Source: Collybiopsis luxurians FD-317 M1
Taxonomy: Eukaryota; Basidiomycota; Agaricomycetes; Agaricales; Omphalotaceae
Length of the DNA: 64,000 bases
Direction of reading: 5' to 3'
NCBI GenBank assembly: GCA_000827265.1
Contig: KN834798.1
Coordinates: 310,626-374,625, forward strand
In this document: positions 12,766-25,070 of the stretch, in pieces
Numbering within the stretch: position 1 is the stretch's first letter
Layout of the letters: each line of letters opens with the position of its first letter
Program-made: the position numbers and the translations under genes
Notes under the pieces: generated by a model
What the model was told of the DNA's origin: nothing
The model's database searches: none
What the model saw: only the letters and a program-made list of their open reading frames with translations

Positions 12766-14192
12766 TCAACCCCAAAGGAACAGATCTAAGTCTTTTCCAT
12801 AGTATCTTTCTCCAGCAACTGGATTGGCAGCCAGGACCTTCTCTACCCCGTCCATCTCTTCTTTGGTGAGATTGACATATCCTCCTTTCAAGTTCTCCAA
12901 AGTTCGAGTAATTTTGCTAAAGTAACTGCATGAAAATTTTCGTGGAAAACAAAATGAAGGAGAGTACATACGAAGATCCAGCAAGGGGTATCATTGTCGG
13001 ACCCAAAGACGCGACCCAAGCTATGCAAAGCTGAGCAGTAGATATGCCCTTCTTACTTGCGACGGCATTCAGTCCATCGACAATGGCCAAGTTGGATTTA
13101 AAGTGGTCCTCTTTGAATTTATCGTAATTGGCGCGGACATCGCCCTCTGTGAGTATTACGGCGTTATCGACTTTTCCGTCTTCGCAGTACCACATGCTGA
13201 CTTACCTGGGAGATCCGAGGGACTTTTAATACTTCCTGTCAGAGTCCCTTGTCCTAGCGGAGAATATGCAAGGACACTGATGTTCAGTTCTATTGCCGTA
13301 GCAATCACCGCCTTCTGGTTTTCTTCGTACGCCCAGGGGCTAACTTCAATTTCGGCGGCAGTTATGGGATAAACCTATACCACTAAATCAGTCTTGAGTG
13401 AGAGGGTCGGGGTCAAAGGAAACATACGGAGTTTGCTTTTCTCAAGGTGCTCGCCAGACATTCCGAAAGTCCAATATGGGAGAACTTGCCTTCCTTCAGT
13501 AGCGTAACCAGATTTTCCATGATAGTTTCGATGGGAAGGTTACGATCAATTCGAGCTGGCTCAAAAAGGTCTACTTTCTTGATTGGTCCAAGGTCCCGGA
13601 TGATGTTATCGACGCTCTTCCTTAAGTTCTCTATGCTAAGGGCGACCTGGAATCAATTACGTGATAAATCCGGATAGAAACAGAGCTCACGAGCAGTCTG
13701 CAACTGGGCCTGTTTTCCCGACGCTGAAGGCTCCTTTGACGGAAAGAAATGTCTTGTCTGCGTATTCAGGATACTTTTCGTAGAAACGACGAAGTAGCTG
13801 TAGATTTTCGGGTCCCCAGTTCTGGCCGTAAAATTCCCCTAATTGAATTGAACAAAAAATCAGCCACACACAAACTCTCTTCCAATATTGAAACATACCG
13901 CTGTTCAAAAACATTTTTGTGCCAGGAGGCAGCGCATCTACCCCTGCTTTAATAGATTCGAAAGCTTCTTCATCAGATATTGGGTTCGGCCATCTCGCAC
14001 TGAATGAACCACTAGTGGTTAAAATTCGAGAAGCAGAAACAAGAATGCAATCGTACGTCATTCCCATCAACCCATGCTATGGAAATCTGGGAATCAGCAA
14101 AGTCTCGAGAAGAAAACAGGAATACGTACAGCGACTCTACCAACAGAAATATTGGAAGCTGTACCACCTAGTCTGATGCTCTGAGAAACCAT
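12766..14192 (-). CDS. Aldo-keto reductase, pyridoxal reductase-like (tandem copy 1)
   Basis: A TIM-barrel NADPH-dependent aldo-keto reductase, closest by motif to fungal pyridoxal reductases (AKR8), which reduce pyridoxal to pyridoxine. ATG at 14192 gives [13 protein letters not shown]; the next exons encode HGLMGMT and ARWPNPISDEEAF. The catalytic tetrad positions are visible: Asp in AGVDALPPGT, Tyr in GEFYG, Lys in FLSVKG and His in SHIGLSE. Cofactor-binding segments [24 protein letters not shown] and [17 protein letters not shown] follow, and the protein ends DLFLWG. About seven introns of 45-60 bases. It lies in tandem with the similar gene at 14651-16089, in the same orientation and with matching intron positions. 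Confidence 0.85.
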
Positions 14193-14650
14193 CGGATAGA
14201 TTGAGACTCGGTAAATTGTGGTTGCCACCCGAAAAAAAGATAAATGTGAGGAAAGCTGATAATAAATCGGAGGATTCAGCACCTGCGTTTTTATAGGGCT
14301 TCATTGAGATAGGAACTCTAGTTCTCAGAGTTATTGTGACGAAATTCAGGATCAGAGTAGATATTACACTTCTCCGCTGGTATTCCGTTCGACATTATTG
14401 CACGGTTTTGGGAGGCTTACTACTCCTCCGTCTTCTCTCCGTGAAGCAGGCACCAGGCACAAGGTGTGTTCGGCATGAATCGTCTCGGCAAGGGATTTTT
14501 CGGCGAAGGTCAGCCGAAAAACGACACTCGACTTAACAATGTGCAAAATTTAAATCACAAACTTTACGCCACACTCTAAACAAGATCAATCACTTTACAG
14601 CGTTTCCCGGTAGCAATCAGCCTCTTTGAAAACCGCTCGCGCCTCAACTA
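14193..14650. other. Spacer between tandem reductases
   Basis: It contains the promoter side of copy 1 and the 3' side of copy 2. The open frames on both strands at 14336-14546 are unrelated to any family I recognise, and I regard them as chance. Confidence 0.5.
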
Positions 14651-16089
14651 TCAGCCCCAAAGATATAGTTCTACGTCTTTTCCAAGGTACCTCTCACCAG
14701 CGACTGGATGAGCGGCAAGGATTTGTTCCACTCCAGCCAGCTCCTCTTTCGTGAGTTCAACATCTCCGCCTTTCAAATTCTCCAAAGTTCGGGTAGCTTT
14801 ACTAGAGTAAACGAATGAGAACTCCATTTGAAAACAGGCTCGGAGGACATACGAAGATCCAGCGAGGGGTATCATTGTCGGACCCAAAGATGCAACCCAA
14901 GCTAAGCAGACCTGAGCCGTAGAGATATCTTTCTTATTCGCGACGGCGTTCAAGCCGTCGACAATGGCCAAGTTAGCCTTGAAATTTTCTTCTTTGAATC
15001 TATCGTAACTGGCGCGGGCATCGCCCTCTGTTACAGCACTAATAAGTGTCCTTCCTTACTGCGCCATGTCTGTTCATCTTACCTGGCAAATCAGTAGGAC
15101 TCTTGATTTTCCCAGTGAGCGTTCCTTGGCCCAGGGGCGAGTATGCGAGGACACTGATGTTTAGCTCCGTCGCAGTAGCAATAACCGCCTTCTGGTTTTC
15201 TTCATAAGCCCAAGGACTGACTTCGATTTCGGCAGCAGTTACGGGATACACCTATATCATTAAATCAGTCTCGAATGAGAGTTTTTGCTCCCAAAAATAA
15301 ACGTACGGAGTTGGCTTTCCTCAAGGTGCTCGCAAGGCATTCCGAAAGTCCAATATGGGAGAACTTGCCTTCCTTCAATAAAGTTACCAGATTCTTCATG
15401 ATCGTCTCGATGGGAAGATTACGATCAATTCGAGCTGGCTCAAAAAGGTCTATTTTCTTGATGGGTCCCAGCTCTTTGATGATATTATTGACGCTCTTCC
15501 TCAAGTTCTCAATTCTAGGAATAACCTAGAATCATTGCACGATGAATCCGAGTGAAATACGGAGCTTACGAGCAGTCTGGAACAGGGAAAGGACCATCTA
15601 GAAGCATACCACCTTTGACGGAAAGAAAAGTCTTGTCTGCATACTCGGGATACCTCTCGAAGAATCGACGAAGTAGCTGTAAATTCTCCGGTCCCCAGTT
15701 CTTGCCGTAGAATTCTCCTAGGCGAATCAAGTAAAAACTTAATACTCTATCCAAGGCAAACTCGCATCCGGTGGATCGTACCGCTGTTCAAAAACATTTT
15801 CGTGCCCAGAGGCAGCGCGTCTACTCCCGCTTTAATGGCTTCGAAAGCCTCCTCGTCCGATACTGGATTCGGCCACCTCGTGCTAAGGTATCCCACTGGT
15901 TAACAGTCAAGCAGCGGAAGAAGAGGCTGGAATCGTACGTCATTCCCATTAACCCATGCTGAGGATTTAAACGTAGGAATCAGCACTGAACGTCTCGGGA
16001 GGTAGACAACTGAGGTAGATACCCACTGCGACTCGACCGACAGAAATATCGGAAGCCGTACCACCTAGTCTGATGCTTTGAGAGACCAT
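14651..16089 (-). CDS. Aldo-keto reductase, pyridoxal reductase-like (tandem copy 2)
   Basis: Tandem paralog of the gene at 12766-14192, with the same exon plan and closely similar protein. ATG at 16089 ([14 protein letters not shown]). Tetrad residues occur in [26 protein letters not shown] and [10 protein letters not shown]. The cofactor and barrel segments [11 protein letters not shown] and [13 protein letters not shown] are intact, and the protein ends VELYLWG. Differences from copy 1 are scattered and mostly conservative, so both copies look functional. The expected reaction is NADPH-dependent reduction of an aldehyde such as pyridoxal in the cytosol; substrate specificity cannot be read from the sequence. 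Confidence 0.85.
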
Positions 16090-16939
16090 CGCTCAATGTA
16101 GTGTAGATGCTTGAGATTGGATAAAAGTAGACTTGAAAGAGAAATTTCGAGTTGAGGATAACAGAGGCAAATGGCGACCATGTTTTATACCATCGTTGAA
16201 GGTGGGCTCCAACGTTAGACATCGTATAGAGTCTTACTAAGTCTAAACTGCGAGTCAATGTCCCCGTAGACATCTTCTTAGTGCTATGATTCCGTTTAAC
16301 CTTATCGTTTACATGGTACATAGACATAACGGTTGGACCAGGTTTAGACTCACGCTCGGAGATGGGCATCTGGCTGATGTACCTCAAGCATTGGTCCCCC
16401 GGAATTGCTTTTATTCCGCGCTAGAGTTTTCGCCCATACTTTCAAGAGAGTTTTGACCAACACCAAACGTGTAAGTTGGTAAAATATGCCTTTTAGCCGA
16501 CTCGGAGGATGACGGACTGGGCCTGGTGAAACACATATTCGACGGATTCGAAGACTCGAACCAATGATTTCAGGGCTTGGAATATCCGGCTGGTTTTGAT
16601 TAGACCACGAATGAATACCCTAGGAAGGAGAAAAGTTGATATTGCGACAGAAAGAGAGCCCTTCAAGGCTGGACACGGTAATGGAAAGAACCCGGGCCGG
16701 AATCGAAAGGCTCTGGCCGAACTTCTCTCCAAGTCAAACTCTCTAGACGATTCGAGTATACAAAATCATTCCGTTCTATTTCATTCACAATCCTGTAGTA
16801 ACTCAAAAACAGTTAATAACCTTGCAAGCGATGAGTAAAACGATACCAGTGTTCAAGTCATCAGGTCAAAAAATCACCAAGGGCGAAGATGACGAAAATG
16901 CTGTACTGGCTAAATATTTTCCAGCTCGGCAGATAACTA
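16090..16939. other. Intergenic region holding the left direct repeat
   Basis: There is no supported gene; open frames at 16493-16838 on both strands have no recognisable domain. The right part (16742-16910) is the left copy of a long imperfect direct repeat that flanks the Crinkler-type gene. Confidence 0.55.
16742..16910 (+). repeat. Left copy of a long imperfect direct repeat flanking the Crinkler-type gene
   Basis: Shared landmarks with 19377-19618, in the same order: CGATTC.AGTATACAAAA, TTCATTCAC.ATCCT.TA, GCAATGAGTAAA.CGATAC (GCGATGAGTAAAACGATAC here), then GTCATCA.G.CAAAAAATCAC, then GGCGAAG, GACGAAA and TGTACTGG. This copy is about 170 bases; the right copy is longer because of internal insertions. 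Confidence 0.75.
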
Positions 16940-19175
16940 GCCGTGCAGCTTTTGCTTCTTATCACAACTATGGCTGAGATCATCTATATCTCAAATATGG
17001 ACAAGAATTGGGTGAGACTCCTTGACGGTATTTATCTCGTTTTTGTGTTCATGTTGCTCGAAGTAAACGACTGGGTACAGAGACGTCATTCGACCAGATG
17101 AAAGACAACATTCGGAAAAAATTGGGACTCTCGGTGGACCTGCCTTTTAAATTAGAACGGGAAGGTGGCGTGGTTCTCGACGATGGTATGTATATCTAAC
17201 TCGATTATTATTTGAGTCACTCACCACGCTGCAGAAGAAGGTTTTAAAGCGTTACGACAATCTGCACTAAGTTCCGCGTCATTGCAAGTATTCGTGACCG
17301 TTTCGTTACCGGACACTTCTCAAATGCAAGTGGAAGGAACTGCTGCCAAGAAGCGAAAACTATCTGATTCCTCCCAATCCTCTTCCGGCTCGTGGATGAC
17401 CCGGACTAGCGCAGATTGGAGCAAGTTCTATACTTCTTGGTGGGGTGTAGCCGGCCAGGAAAGACTGAAAGATCTGTCCATAGGCTCGACAATCCAGATT
17501 GAGGCGGAAGTTTGTTATGGTCTTATGTTGCTTTACCACACAAGGGAACATCTTTATATCCATCCCGAAATGGAACAAACCTACCAAGACTTGGTTTCAT
17601 TTTCCACAGGTGACGCAACTGGGGTCATTCTGAACGGTCAATTTGGCATCGGCAAATCAACTGCCCTACTATACTTTCTTATCAGGCAAATGTCCGAAAG
17701 CAGATGCATCCTATTTACCTCTGCTGGTGGTGATGTCTTCTACTTTTCCAATCAGGGCGTGATGACTTTCCATGGAAAAGTAAATTCCTTGACTTGGGAC
17801 GACATATCTGCCATGAACTTCCCAGATAAGACCTGGTACCTTATTGACACAGGGAATGAGAAATCAAGCGCTGCCTATCTTTTTAACAAACCATTTTTTA
17901 AGATCTTTGCCACGTCGCCAAACGGGCAACGGTACTCGAATTGGAAAAGTTTCCCAAGGGTACCCGTCTGGTTTATGAATGCTTGGACCTGGTGGGGTGA
18001 GGACGATGGCGATGTTTCCAAGAATGAATTGATTTGATGGTCTGTATCTCCGAATGCCATACCTACTTTGAGCTCACTTATTATGTAGTATGTCACCCTT
18101 TGCGACTCTACCAGATGATCCTGAAGCGAGAAAAAAAATGCTCCTGGACCTTCAGCATCATTGTGGTCCTCTTCCTCTAGATCTTTTCATCTATCTCAGG
18201 AGACCTAACTCCCTCAAAGCGGATATGTCGAACGAACTCATTTCGCTCCCCGATGATGCTCTCTACAAGGTCTTCATCGCAGACTTGTCCAACGCCTCTA
18301 CTAGCACCGTGCCCGACAGTTTTTTTCTGGTCCAAAGAACAGCGAAATTTCGTCGCAGGGAGTCTGCTGTTGCAGAAGATGATAAGTGTGTGGTGGACTT
18401 TAAATCGCCTTTCGCAGAGGGTCTCCTTCGAACGCGTTTTGCTAACATTGTCTTGGATGATGCCCAGAGGCTCTTTCGCGTCTGTACTTTTGATCCGGAA
18501 GTGAACGTCCTTGGAGGCTGGATATTTGAGGCCCAGGCAATCCTGTATACCGCGTGCAGACCACCTAATCACGCAAAGGTTTTTGGTCCATTCAAGAAAA
18601 TGAGTTTCAACGGGACCAAACACGAGGATCACACTTTCCGAGGTTCTCCTTCTAATCAAACGGAGCTGAGGAAAGATTGTAATGGGGAGCTCAAATTCTT
18701 TGACGGCATGCGACGGGTATATTCCTATACTCCGGCAACACCCACGCAGTTACCAGTTCGAATAAATTTCGAGCCCTTCCGGTCGCGTACGATTCAGAAA
18801 TACGATGAAATCGCAGATATTACCCTCAACACCCAGTTTTACTATGTGCCTAAAAAGACTTTCAACCCGCTCTTCGATGCGTTCTTCTTCTCTCTGGGAG
18901 TAGACATAGTCAATATCCACTTCCTCCAGATGTACGCTACTAAACGACACGAGGGAACCGACGAAGGCCTGCAGTTGGCTCAAGAAGTCAAGGAACTTAT
19001 TGACGCTCATTATCAACACTCTTGCACTATCAATGTTCATTGGGTTCTTGTCGCTCCCGCGAGGGAGCACAGCTTTAGCTGGGTCATGCCTCCGGAGTGG
19101 TCTGAAAAGCAGTATGCGGATGTAACAGGCGAGGTATTCATCCAGTATTTGAACTTGAATATTATGAAGAAGTAA
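16940..19175 (+). pseudogene. Crinkler-type (CR) P-loop NTPase gene, frame-disrupted
   Basis: Crinkler-RHS-type proteins combine an N-terminal ubiquitin-like header with a STAND/AAA-like P-loop NTPase and often a C-terminal nuclease-like domain; in fungi they are numerous and often decayed. Seen here: a ubiquitin-like header over two short exons (about 16985-17310, including KLEREGGVVLDD), a nuclear-localisation-like KKRK near 17350, a Walker A GQFGIGKST near 17640, and a downstream helical region to MKK at 19175. Disruptions: no ATG opens the header frame (a TGA lies just upstream), and near 18030-18090 the coding text passes through three frames, or alternatively meets one in-frame TGA before a GTCTGT..TAG intron. 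I saw no clear nuclease motif. Sequencing error cannot be excluded. Confidence 0.6.
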
Positions 19176-19376
19176 GCTTCGGAGTTGTGATACTTGTAGA
19201 TATAATCGGGTGCGTCAACAAGTTCTCATCATTTTAAATTGAATTCAAGATTCTCTAATCATTGATCTTTACAGAATGTCCGCCGGCATGACCCGCATTT
19301 CTTGGCAAAATGTATCACACCTGAACCGACTTTCACTCAATGACCAGACAAACTCTTTGATCACTCATCAGTCATG

Positions 19377-19618
19377 CAGCCGATTCAAGTATACAAAAAT
19401 TCATTTCATTCCATTCATTCACTATCCTATAATAGTAGATACAAATTTCAAAATAAAACAGTTCGTAGCCGTGCAAGTAATAACCAGTCGTAAGTAAAAT
19501 GTGATGCCAAGAAAAGAAAAACGCAATGAGTAAAGCGATACAAGTAGTGGTAGTAGTGGTGGTTCCAGTCATCAAGACAAAAAATCACTAACGGCGAAGT
19601 GACGAAAGTACTGTACTG
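19377..19618 (+). repeat. Right copy of the long imperfect direct repeat
   Basis: This is the counterpart of 16742-16910, lying between the 3' end of the Crinkler-type gene and the 3' end of the ABC exporter. It contains extra internal text, including a run of GTAGTG-like units near 19548-19562. Confidence 0.75.
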
Positions 19619-19629
19619 GTTACGTATAG

Positions 19630-19712
19630 TAGTAAAACAGAGAGATGAGATGAGATGAGATCGATGATATCCTGTAATGCTCCACAGACAGAGAGAGAGA
19701 GAGAGAGGAAGA
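19630..19712. repeat. Microsatellites (AGATG)n and (GA)n
   Basis: Near 19640-19660 GAGAT is repeated about four times, and 19686-19708 is a (GA)n tract of about 23 bases. Both lie in the 3' flank of the ABC exporter. Confidence 0.8.
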
Positions 19713-19796
19713 AATAAAAGAGAGAAATTTAAATGAAAGAATAAAAGAACCAAAAAAGAAAAAAGATACAAGTGGCAGGGCAGTCAGTGACCTAAA

Positions 19797-22700
19797 TCAC
19801 TCGCCGAACCACTCACCCCCACTCGCCAACGTCGCAAACACCCCTCTCCGCGCCAAAAGCGCATCATACGTCCCCTCCTCCACAATCCTCCCATTATCCA
19901 CCACAAGAATCCTATCGCACATCCTCATCGCCGGCACCTTATGCGTCACCATCACCGTCGTCCTCCCCTTCCGATCCAGCCTCTGGATCGTATCCAACAC
20001 CTCCCTCTGATTCTCCGGATCCAACGCACTCGTGCACTCATCGAGAATCAAGATCCCACAGGGCCGCGCAAGCGCACGAGCAATCTGCAGTCTCTGCGCC
20101 TGTCCACCCGAAAGCTGACTCGCATTCTCCCCAATGAGCGTATCGTACCCGTGCTCAAGGGACATCACCCACTCGTGGAGATTCGCAGCCTTGGCAGCTT
20201 TCCGGATCCCCATCTCCGTAACAGAGGCATTGCCGTAGGCAATGTTCTCAGAGACAGAGGCGTCGAAAAGATGCGGTTGTTGGGAGACGACGGAAACGTG
20301 TTTGCGGAGGTGGTGGATGTCCATGGCGCGTGTGTCGATTTCGGCAACTTGGACGGAGCCAGAGGTGGGTTCGTATAGACGTTGGATGAGTTGGGCGATG
20401 GTGGATTTTCCGCATCCGGAAGCGCCGACTATGGCGACGGTCTCGCCAGGAGCGATGGAGAGGGAAAGACTTTTGAGGACGGGGACATCGGGGCGGGAGG
20501 GGTAGGAGAATTCGACGTCTTGGAAGACGATAGGGAGGGGAGCTTCGTGAAGTTCTGGGCGTAAGTGTCCTTGGGTTTCCGAAGTGTCAGTGGGCAATTG
20601 GAGTACAGCATGCAAGTCCCGAGAAGCCTGTACCGATCTCGCAATGCGGTTAGCTGAAAACAAAAGACAATCGTCAGAAAAAAAATCCACAAGACGAAAG
20701 AGAGATAAACTTACTAAACGCCATCAACTGACTCCCAATCGTCACAGTGAACACCACCAAATCCAATACCTCCACCATCTGCAAATACGTGTATGTCCCT
20801 TTCGCAACCAATATAGCACCAATGTAAAACAGCAGCGCTTCAGCAGCATAGATCAGCCCAGATGCAACACCATACGTGCACCCCTCAACCATAGCGCCTT
20901 TCACACCAACAGCCATAGCCCGATCGAGCGAAACGTCGAAACGCGCCTGGAACACCGAAGTCAGACCCGTGTACCGAATCGAGCGAATGTTGGCGACGGC
21001 GTCATAGTACGCAGAAGCCACCGCCTCCCTAGCCGTCTTATTCTTCCTCTCAGCATCCGCGACCAGTTTACTCTGAATGCTCATCACACCAGCAAACACC
21101 GGTGCGATGGCGAGCCCGACAAGAGTAAACTCCCATCCCACAACGAATGACCAAATGAGGCCAACGCCGAGCATGGAAATCACGACGAGCGCCTGGCCAG
21201 CGACGACAGCGATCAGGTTCTTGGCGTCCTCGGCGGACTTGGTGAGGATCTGAGTAAGCGCGGCGGGGGAGGTACGTGCTGAAGCGTTCGAAGAAGGTTC
21301 TTCAGTCCCAACGACTCCGGCGTCGAAAAAGCTCTTGGGCATCGAGACCAATCTCGCAAAAGCCGTTTCACGAAGTCGCTCGACCCACATCCAGCCTAAA
21401 GTCTGCATCAAGAAAAACTTGATACCCATAAGCAGACCATCGAGCGCTGCCATACCGAGTACGAGGCCGCCGTACACGTTGACCAGAGGGACGTTTGTGA
21501 CGCCAGTGGAAACTTCGAAAAGCAGTCGGGAGAGGAGGAAGGAGAAGATGGGAGTCATAGCACCGGAGAGGACACAAATGAGTAGACCGAGGAATAACAA
21601 AGGCTTGTAGGGCATCGCGGGGTACAACTCTCGAATGAGTCTCCAGAATCCAATCTCGTTGGGGATGTGAGAAACTTGAGAGGAAGTACTCGCAGTGACA
21701 ATTTCGAGCCTCTCCGCCACATCCTTGCCCAAAATTTCACGTCGAGTCTGTTTGCGGCGGGCACCGACAGCTGTAGCGCTGCCTTCCATGGCCCGTTTTT
21801 CATTGAAATTTTGCTGTTGTTGAAGATCGGCAAAGGTCGCCACAGTGGGAGTCGTGGGCTCGAACTGCAGGCTGAGTCGGCGTTGTCGTCGCGTCTGAGG
21901 CTGTTCAGGAACAGCAGCGGCGGCGTCATCAAAGGGAGACATGGTATCCAGATGAAGGGGCGATGGAATAGAGACGGAAGAAGGGCGGCGAGGGCGTGCG
22001 TCTGGGCGCAGAGTGTCTTTCAAGGCAGGAAGAGGGGAAAGTGAGCGAGGAGGGAAAAGTGAGGTGCGGTTTTTGGAAGATGGAGATAACGCGCGACTGA
22101 TACGGCCAGGTGAGAGAGCGCGAGAAATCCTGGAAGGGTGGTCAGGCGCATCGTTTCTAGTAAGTTCAGCGACAACGTCGAACATCCAACCACCCATCAT
22201 ACTAGCCCCCATCGTCAGACGATGAGAGACAGTCTGATGTACCTCGAGTGATGTAGGATCATAAACGTCAGATCCAGAGTCTTTGCGGATCTGGGGAGCG
22301 AATTCGATTTCGTGCTCGGGCGATTGAGGAGCGGTCTCTTCTAGACCGTGAACACCTTGACTCCGAGCGAGTCTCATGAACTCGCCCTCCCTACCGTACT
22401 CGTCCACGCTGCGTTCCAAGTCGTACCTGTACCCAGCTTCGACCATTCGACCGTCTTTCATAACGTAGACAAAGTCATTGTCATTAATAGATTCGTAGGA
22501 AAGATCGTGGGTGATAATGACTGTGGTCTTTTGGGAGGAACGAGAGGAAGTTGTCGAGCGCCAGCGCCGCAACGCAGCATTAATAAGGGAACGAGAAGTA
22601 GGGTCTAAAGCTGAAGTTGGTTCGTCTAGAGAAAGAAAAGAACAAGTAAGTAAACGACACGGGAGATTTGTGGAAATGTGACTTACCAAGAATTAATAAA

Positions 22701-24652
22701 GATGGGTTTCGTAGTCTAGCACGCGCAAGTGCGAGTCGTTGTTTTTGGCCTCCACTGAGCTGAATACCCGCATCCTCACCGGCTTGCCTTCCAACTGATC
22801 CATCGCCGCCCAAAATAGTGTCGTAGCCCTCAGGAAGGTCCCGAATGAATTCATGAAGCATAGCAAGCGTGGATGCATCAACGACTTCGGCTCGAGTCGC
22901 ACTCTCGACTGAGCGATCGGGGTGAGCAGCCAACGCCACGGCAATGTTGTCGTGGACGGATTGACCACCGAGAAGAACTGGCGGAGCCTGGCTGATAATT
23001 CCAACATTCGCAGCAACGAAAGCCGGGTCGAGATATTCAATGTTTTGCTCGTCGAGTAAAATCTCGCCACTGCAACCTTCCTTGCGATTAAGTTTGTATA
23101 AACCAGCAATGATGCCAGCCAACGATGATTTTCCAGAGCCCGAAGAGCCGACGATGAAAGTCATCTCACCGGCAGGAATGTACATGTTGACATCAATGAG
23201 GGCAGGGTGATTCGGGCGAGAGGGATATGCAAAGCAGACTTGGGAGAGGTTGATGTCGCCTTTGAATTTGGACGGACGGATTTTTCGCAAAACGCGGGCT
23301 CTAGAAGTGCTCGAACGATGTAAGGGACGACCAGGACGTACAGTGAGGGTGGCAGAAGAGGCAGGAGACATCGGAGGGAAAGTAGCCGACATCGGGGTGG
23401 AGACGGTGTTGTAAGGATGGCTAGCCGGCAACACCTCAAGGTCAGGCTGATAATCGGCGTTTTCCTTTACCAAGGCCATCAGAGCAGCCATGGCGACTTT
23501 ACCCTTTCCGACGGTGACCAACTGAGGGACACACATCTGAAGGTTGCTTGTCGCGATCAAACATGCCCAGAAGACGCTCATGACGGCACCAGGTTGAATC
23601 TTGCCTTCGCGGACAAGTTTGGAACCGAACCAGAACGCTTGTACAAACATGCTCATCATAACGAACTGTGAAGTGCCACTGGAAAGACCCCAGATGGCGT
23701 TCAGGACGATTTCGTTGGAGCGCATGCGACCAGTGAGCAGGTTATGAAGCTTTGACTTGTGGTAAGGGATAGCTGTAAACGCCTTCACCGTCGAAATGAA
23801 AGAAAAAGTACGTTCGAGGAGAGTGGCAAGCTGACCACCGTCCTGGCGTTCAACAATGAGCCGGGGGCCGGCAATGCGTTGTGAGATGGCTTGGACGATG
23901 GAGAGGATTGGCACGGTGGAGAGGGTGAGGAGGGTGAGCAATGGGGAGCCAACAAAGGCAAGGACTAGGGCGGTAACAGTAGTGACCAAGTGTTGTAGGA
24001 GAAGACCGGATGATAATGAGGAAGCCAATCGAATAGAGTCGGTATCCCTGAAAGTTTGTTAGAAAAAAAGTACGTTGATTTGTGGCTGCACTTACTGATT
24101 GAACTGGGCCATAAGGCCAGCAGCGCCTACACTTTCACCTTGGGTCTTGAGATCGAACCACTTCATTTCCTGACTTATCACACTCCCAAAGACTCTGCGG
24201 CGTACTTCGCGTACGTTTATTTCACCAGTCCATATCCAAAGACTACTTGTGATGGCACTCAGCACAAAGGAGCCAACTGCCAAACCGAGAAGTTGGAGAG
24301 CGACGACTCCGACGTCGTGCAAGAGCTGATGTTTGGCGGATTCTGGGGGATTGGGAGTCTGAGGGAATTGAGCGAAAGCATTGAAGTTTTGACCAATGAC
24401 AATGGTCATGAAAGGTGCAATGCCACCGGCAATGACGGAAGATAAGATGGCAGGAAGAAGGATAAGGAATCGGTGACGGGTTGAGAGTAAGGAAAATAGC
24501 TGTCTGAAAGAACCAGTGCCGGGAGAAGGGGGAGAAGGGGGTTGTGGGTGAGAAATCTGGGAGACTGGCTCATGTTTCTGGATGGATTCTGAATCTACGC
24601 TGGAGATGGTTTGAGCGTCGATGTCGATGGGTTCTGGACGACGAGAAGGCAT
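19797..24652 (-). CDS. STE6: Full-size ABC exporter, Ste6-like (ABCB family)
   Basis: A membrane ATPase laid out TMD-NBD-TMD-NBD. Fungal Ste6 proteins export the farnesylated mating pheromone. ATG at 24652 (MPSRRPEPI). TMD1 covers about 24500-23500. NBD1 has Walker A GSSGSGKSS, Q-loop ISQAPP, signature LSGGQKQR and LDEPTSALDP split by an intron at about 22686-22627. A serine/proline-rich linker includes two RISRALSP units near 22080-22130. TMD2 covers about 21650-20720. NBD2 has Walker A GASGCGKST, signature LSGGQAQR, Walker B with LDECTSALD and H-loop VTHK. The LDECTSALD form, with Cys after the catalytic Glu, is what I associate with Ste6 rather than drug pumps; the substrate remains inference. 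Four exons, with all junctions closing in frame; both NBDs keep their catalytic residues. Confidence 0.8.
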
Positions 24653-25070
24653 GATTTTTAAGGTTGGTCGTCGTCGGGATTATCGTCGAAAGTCGTCAAC
24701 GCCGTGAAGGACGTCGTGAAAGGGCGTGTCAAAGATGGAAGAACGAAATAAAGAGCTGAACCTTGCATCGACATTTCTTTTTGTTAAGCTGAACAAAAGA
24801 AAATGTGCCACAATAGGCGACAAAGAGAACAATAAGACTTTAAGCGCCCAAAACCTCGGCCCGAAATCCGATTGGCCCGCACTCAACCATACCAAGCATG
24901 TACAAACAAACCGTACCTGGGCGCTTATTCAACTTTACATCCAACAATGAATAGGTTTGCTCGTCATTGTCAACGACGGACTCTCGTAGACTGATTTTCT
25001 GACTTTAGAGGACCCATTATACTAGTACGAGCTACTTGCAGATGTCTGAAACAGTCCTTAAATTGATTTT
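24653..25070. other. Upstream region of the ABC exporter
   Basis: Promoter side of the exporter. No gene is supported in 24653-24950. The right end may hold the first exon of the small putative gene that follows. Confidence 0.5.
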
